From: Candidatus Sericytochromatia bacterium
GTDB lineage: Bacteria > Cyanobacteriota > Sericytochromatia > JACMPN01
DNA: 7,623 nt
Reading direction: 5' to 3'
Assembly (NCBI GenBank): GCA_014377495.1
Contig: JACMPN010000012.1
Coordinates: 1-7,623, forward strand
The notes beneath the pieces are model-generated. The model saw only the letters and a list, made by a program, of their open reading frames with translations. It made no database searches and was not told the DNA's origin. Position 1 is the first letter of the stretch, and each line of letters opens with the position of its first letter. Shown here in pieces: positions 5,627 to 7,623 of this stretch. Made by a program: the position numbers and the translations under genes.

Positions 5627-7393
5627 ATGGGTAATTCAGTCAATCGAGATCGGCTGGCATCTATCCCGCCGTTGCCCGGTTCTGGCGCCGCACCTCAGAC
5701 CGCAACCACCATCGCCCCGGCCAGAGGGGGTCAGCAGACCTACACCCTCGACCAGTTCCGCGGTACGCCCGGTGGTGGTGGCGTTCCGGGTGGTTCCGGC
5801 CTGGTCACCGGCTCCGACAAGAAGCAGGCGTCCAAGGCCGATATCGCCGGCAGCAACGACAACCGGTCGATCTATGCCGAGCACATTGCCCGGGGCCGCC
5901 AGTTCAACTACCTGATGCCCGGGGCCACCGATCGCCGTCGGATCATCACGCTGCAGCAAAAGCTCAATGCTGTCGGCGTCTCCGTGCCGGTTACCGGCAA
6001 GTTTGATTTCAACACGAGCGTCGCCGTGCGCCAGATGAAGGCCCGGACGAACCTCACGGACGGCTTCGTCGATCGCAACGGTTCGTACGCTGCCAGCGAC
6101 GTGATGACCCCCGAAGCTGAAAACGCCCTGCAGCAGCTGGCCACTCAAGCCGGCTGGAAGCCCACCGGCCCGTTGACCGACGCAGCCGCCACGCCGGGCT
6201 GGCAAAAGGCGCAGGCACCTGTCCAGGGTAGTGGTACCACGGTGCCGCAATCACCGACGGGGGCTGGTGGCACGGCCGTCACCCAGGATGAGTTTGCCCG
6301 CTACAAGCACATGCAGCAGATCATGGCCCCGCGCAGCCAGGGTGGCACGGGGTATCCGTTGACGCCCGACCAGCGCAAATTCTACGAAGACGTCCGGCAG
6401 CGCCTGCTCGCCAACGGCGGAGTCGTCGGTACACCGGCCACGCCGGGCAGCACTCCAACACCCGGCAGCAACGATGCCTTGGCGATTTTGCGTCAGCCGG
6501 CGAGTGGGGACGGTCCCGTGTCGGCAGCCGAAGCCGCTGCGGCGGATGCTTTCGAAGCCCAGCTGAACGCCAATCCCCACGCCTTCGACAACCAGCCCGG
6601 GATCATGTACCACAATTACCTGGCCATCCGGGGCCGCCAACAGACGGCGGGCACGCAGGAAGCGCCAGGCGCCCCTGCCGCCACCCAATATGCCGTCAAG
6701 CAGGGTGACACGTTCCAGTCCATCGCCGAAAAGCTGACTGGCAGCAGCAGCAACTGGAAATCGATCTACGACGCCAATGCGGATCGCCTGGCTTCCTGGC
6801 AGGCCCAACGGCCCCAGATGACCAAGCAGTTCAATGAGTACTACGGCACGACGATGGTGCCGAACCCCTACCTGTTGCCGAAGGGTTTCCAGCTGACCAT
6901 CGGTGGCGGGGCTCCCGCCGATCCTGATGTCTCGGCACCGGTCACGAATGGCAAGACGCCCAAGGCGACCGGCACCTCCACCTCCACCTCCGCGAAGGGC
7001 GGCAACGCCCCGAAGACGACTTGGTCCAGCGAAGCGGTCGACGTGCCGCAGTACCGTTGGCTGATGGCCAACAAGGATGCCTACGAGGCCGGCACGCTCA
7101 GCCCCAAGGACAAGGAAGCTTTCGAAAAGATCGCCAATAAAGTCCCGGTGACGCCGGAACTCGATGCCCTGCTCAAGGGCGAGTCCGGCAGTGGCAACGA
7201 CGTGGGAGCGGCTCCCGGCAGCAGCAAGGGCGCTGGCGTGACCGTCGATGTCAATGACCCGGACCCTGACCTGCAGGCCGCTCTGGCTATTTTAAAGAAG
7301 CAACAGAGCGGCGGCCAGATCACGGCGGAAGAGCGGGCGCAGTACCGGCAGTTGATGGGCAGGTATCGGGCCAGGACCTTCGAAGGTGGCTAA
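5627..7393 (+). CDS. LysM and PG-binding-like modular protein without signal peptide
   Basis: The 588-residue product is modular. Residues 1-60 are glycine/proline-rich and disordered. About 104-172 resembles a peptidoglycan-binding type 1 domain (LQQKLNAVGV, then VTGKFDFNTSVAVRQMK). About 354-427 is a LysM domain beginning YAVKQGDTFQSIAEKL with IYDAN; some 25 extra residues (390-413) precede its closing PYLLPKGFQLTI. Between and after these are low-complexity linkers (430-468, 516-545) and a repeated short helical module at about 221-265, 282-319, 473-513 and 548-585. Both named domains usually bind cell-wall glycan, yet there is no signal peptide or membrane segment. The ATG at 5627 follows GGAGGT, and an in-frame TAA at 5588 excludes a longer N-terminus. 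No catalytic domain is recognised, so a structural or targeting role is inferred. LysM proteins without signals also occur in phage-tail-like assemblies, but no such genes are adjacent. It is a single-gene unit. Confidence 0.85.
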   Translation: MGNSVNRDRLASIPPLPGSGAAPQTATTIAPARGGQQTYTLDQFRGTPGGGGVPGGSGLVTGSDKKQASKADIAGSNDNRSIYAEHIARGRQFNYLMPGATDRRRIITLQQKLNAVGVSVPVTGKFDFNTSVAVRQMKARTNLTDGFVDRNGSYAASDVMTPEAENALQQLATQAGWKPTGPLTDAAATPGWQKAQAPVQGSGTTVPQSPTGAGGTAVTQDEFARYKHMQQIMAPRSQGGTGYPLTPDQRKFYEDVRQRLLANGGVVGTPATPGSTPTPGSNDALAILRQPASGDGPVSAAEAAAADAFEAQLNANPHAFDNQPGIMYHNYLAIRGRQQTAGTQEAPGAPAATQYAVKQGDTFQSIAEKLTGSSSNWKSIYDANADRLASWQAQRPQMTKQFNEYYGTTMVPNPYLLPKGFQLTIGGGAPADPDVSAPVTNGKTPKATGTSTSTSAKGGNAPKTTWSSEAVDVPQYRWLMANKDAYEAGTLSPKDKEAFEKIANKVPVTPELDALLKGESGSGNDVGAAPGSSKGAGVTVDVNDPDPDLQAALAILKKQQSGGQITAEERAQYRQLMGRYRARTFEGG

Positions 7394-7414
7394 TCCGGCG
7401 CTTTAGGCACACTG

Positions 7415-7442
7415 AAAAGGCCCCCGAACTGGGGGCCTTTTT
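7415..7442 (+). terminator. Intrinsic terminator of the LysM protein gene
   Basis: AAAAGGCCCCC (7415-7425) pairs with GGGGGCCTTTT (7431-7441) around a 5-nt loop GAACT, and the T-run extends to 7442. It lies 21 nt after the stop codon. The A-tract on the other arm would also let it act on the minus strand. Confidence 0.95.
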
Positions 7443-7510
7443 GCTGCAAGGAACAAGGGCGCCCGACGGCACCCCAAGGCTTAGAGACTATCTCAATCAA
7501 CGATCGGTCG

Positions 7511-7614
7511 CCTGGCACCGCATGGCTGCGCCAGGACTGCGTTACAGTTTCTCACCGGACTACCCCGTACGCGTCGTCACTGTGCCTTGCCTGGCATTGC
7601 CCTACGGCGCCAGG
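7511..7614. repeat. Two hairpins with identical arms
   Basis: CCTGGC and GCCAGG enclose 13-nt loops at 7511-7535 and again at 7590-7614. The second stem extends by one pair (7589 with 7615). The two 25-base units agree at 18 positions, mainly in the arms. Between them ACAGT (7544-7548) can pair with ACTGT (7579-7583). This could be a paired REP-like element or part of a structured RNA; nothing identifies a known RNA family. Confidence 0.5.
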
Positions 7615-7623
7615 CTCGGTCTC
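7522..7623 (+). CDS. Possible start of a further gene, cut by the window edge
   Basis: An ATG at 7522 opens a frame of 34 codons that reaches the window end without a stop, beginning MAAPGLRYSFSPDYPVRV. There is no Shine-Dalgarno sequence before it and no recognisable motif. It overlaps both hairpins of the paired-hairpin region, which argues against simple coding. The fragment is too short to decide. Confidence 0.22.
   Translation, partial: MAAPGLRYSFSPDYPVRVVTVPCLALPYGARLGL

Noticed and set aside
5636..6250. Minus-strand open frame (204 codons) opposite the LysM protein gene
   Set aside because: No ribosome site and no recognisable domain; explained by the GC-rich third positions of the plus-strand gene.

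Overview
This is a GC-rich bacterial chromosomal window with compact, mostly single-gene transcription units. Two encoded proteins carry a type II signal peptide with a lipobox cysteine, and the coding frames favour G/C at third positions. That suits a free-living Gram-negative-type bacterium. I cannot assign the phylum from sequence alone. No mobile element, CRISPR array, rRNA or tRNA is visible.

Layout from left to right. Positions 41-73 hold a possible plus-strand terminator for a gene outside the window. A low-molecular-weight protein tyrosine phosphatase lies on the minus strand (95-595). Divergent from it is a lipid-anchored phospholipase D-superfamily protein (713-1963, plus) with two HKD motifs and a proline-rich tail. 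Next is a tiny two-helix membrane protein (2160-2315, plus). It has no Shine-Dalgarno sequence, but a sigma70-type promoter sits so close that the mRNA would start at its ATG. Seven bases further on, convergent to it, ends the trpBA pair (minus, 2323-4297), encoding both subunits of tryptophan synthase; the genes overlap by 8 bp. Divergent from trpB is a lipoprotein with two fibronectin-III-like domains (4497-5285, plus), closed by a strong intrinsic terminator. After a 341-base gap comes the largest gene (5627-7393, plus). It encodes a 588-residue modular protein with a peptidoglycan-binding-like domain, a LysM domain with an insertion, low-complexity linkers and several copies of a short helical module, yet no signal peptide. 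It also ends in a clear terminator. The last 180 bases hold two near-identical hairpins and an open frame that runs off the edge.

The genes do not form one pathway. trpB and trpA work together in the last steps of tryptophan synthesis. The two lipoproteins and the LysM protein point to the cell envelope. The most interesting points are the probable leaderless small membrane protein lying under trpBA antisense transcription, and the large LysM/PG-binding-like protein with its repeated module and no export signal. No known multi-gene defence, secretion or biosynthetic system beyond trpBA can be recognised.
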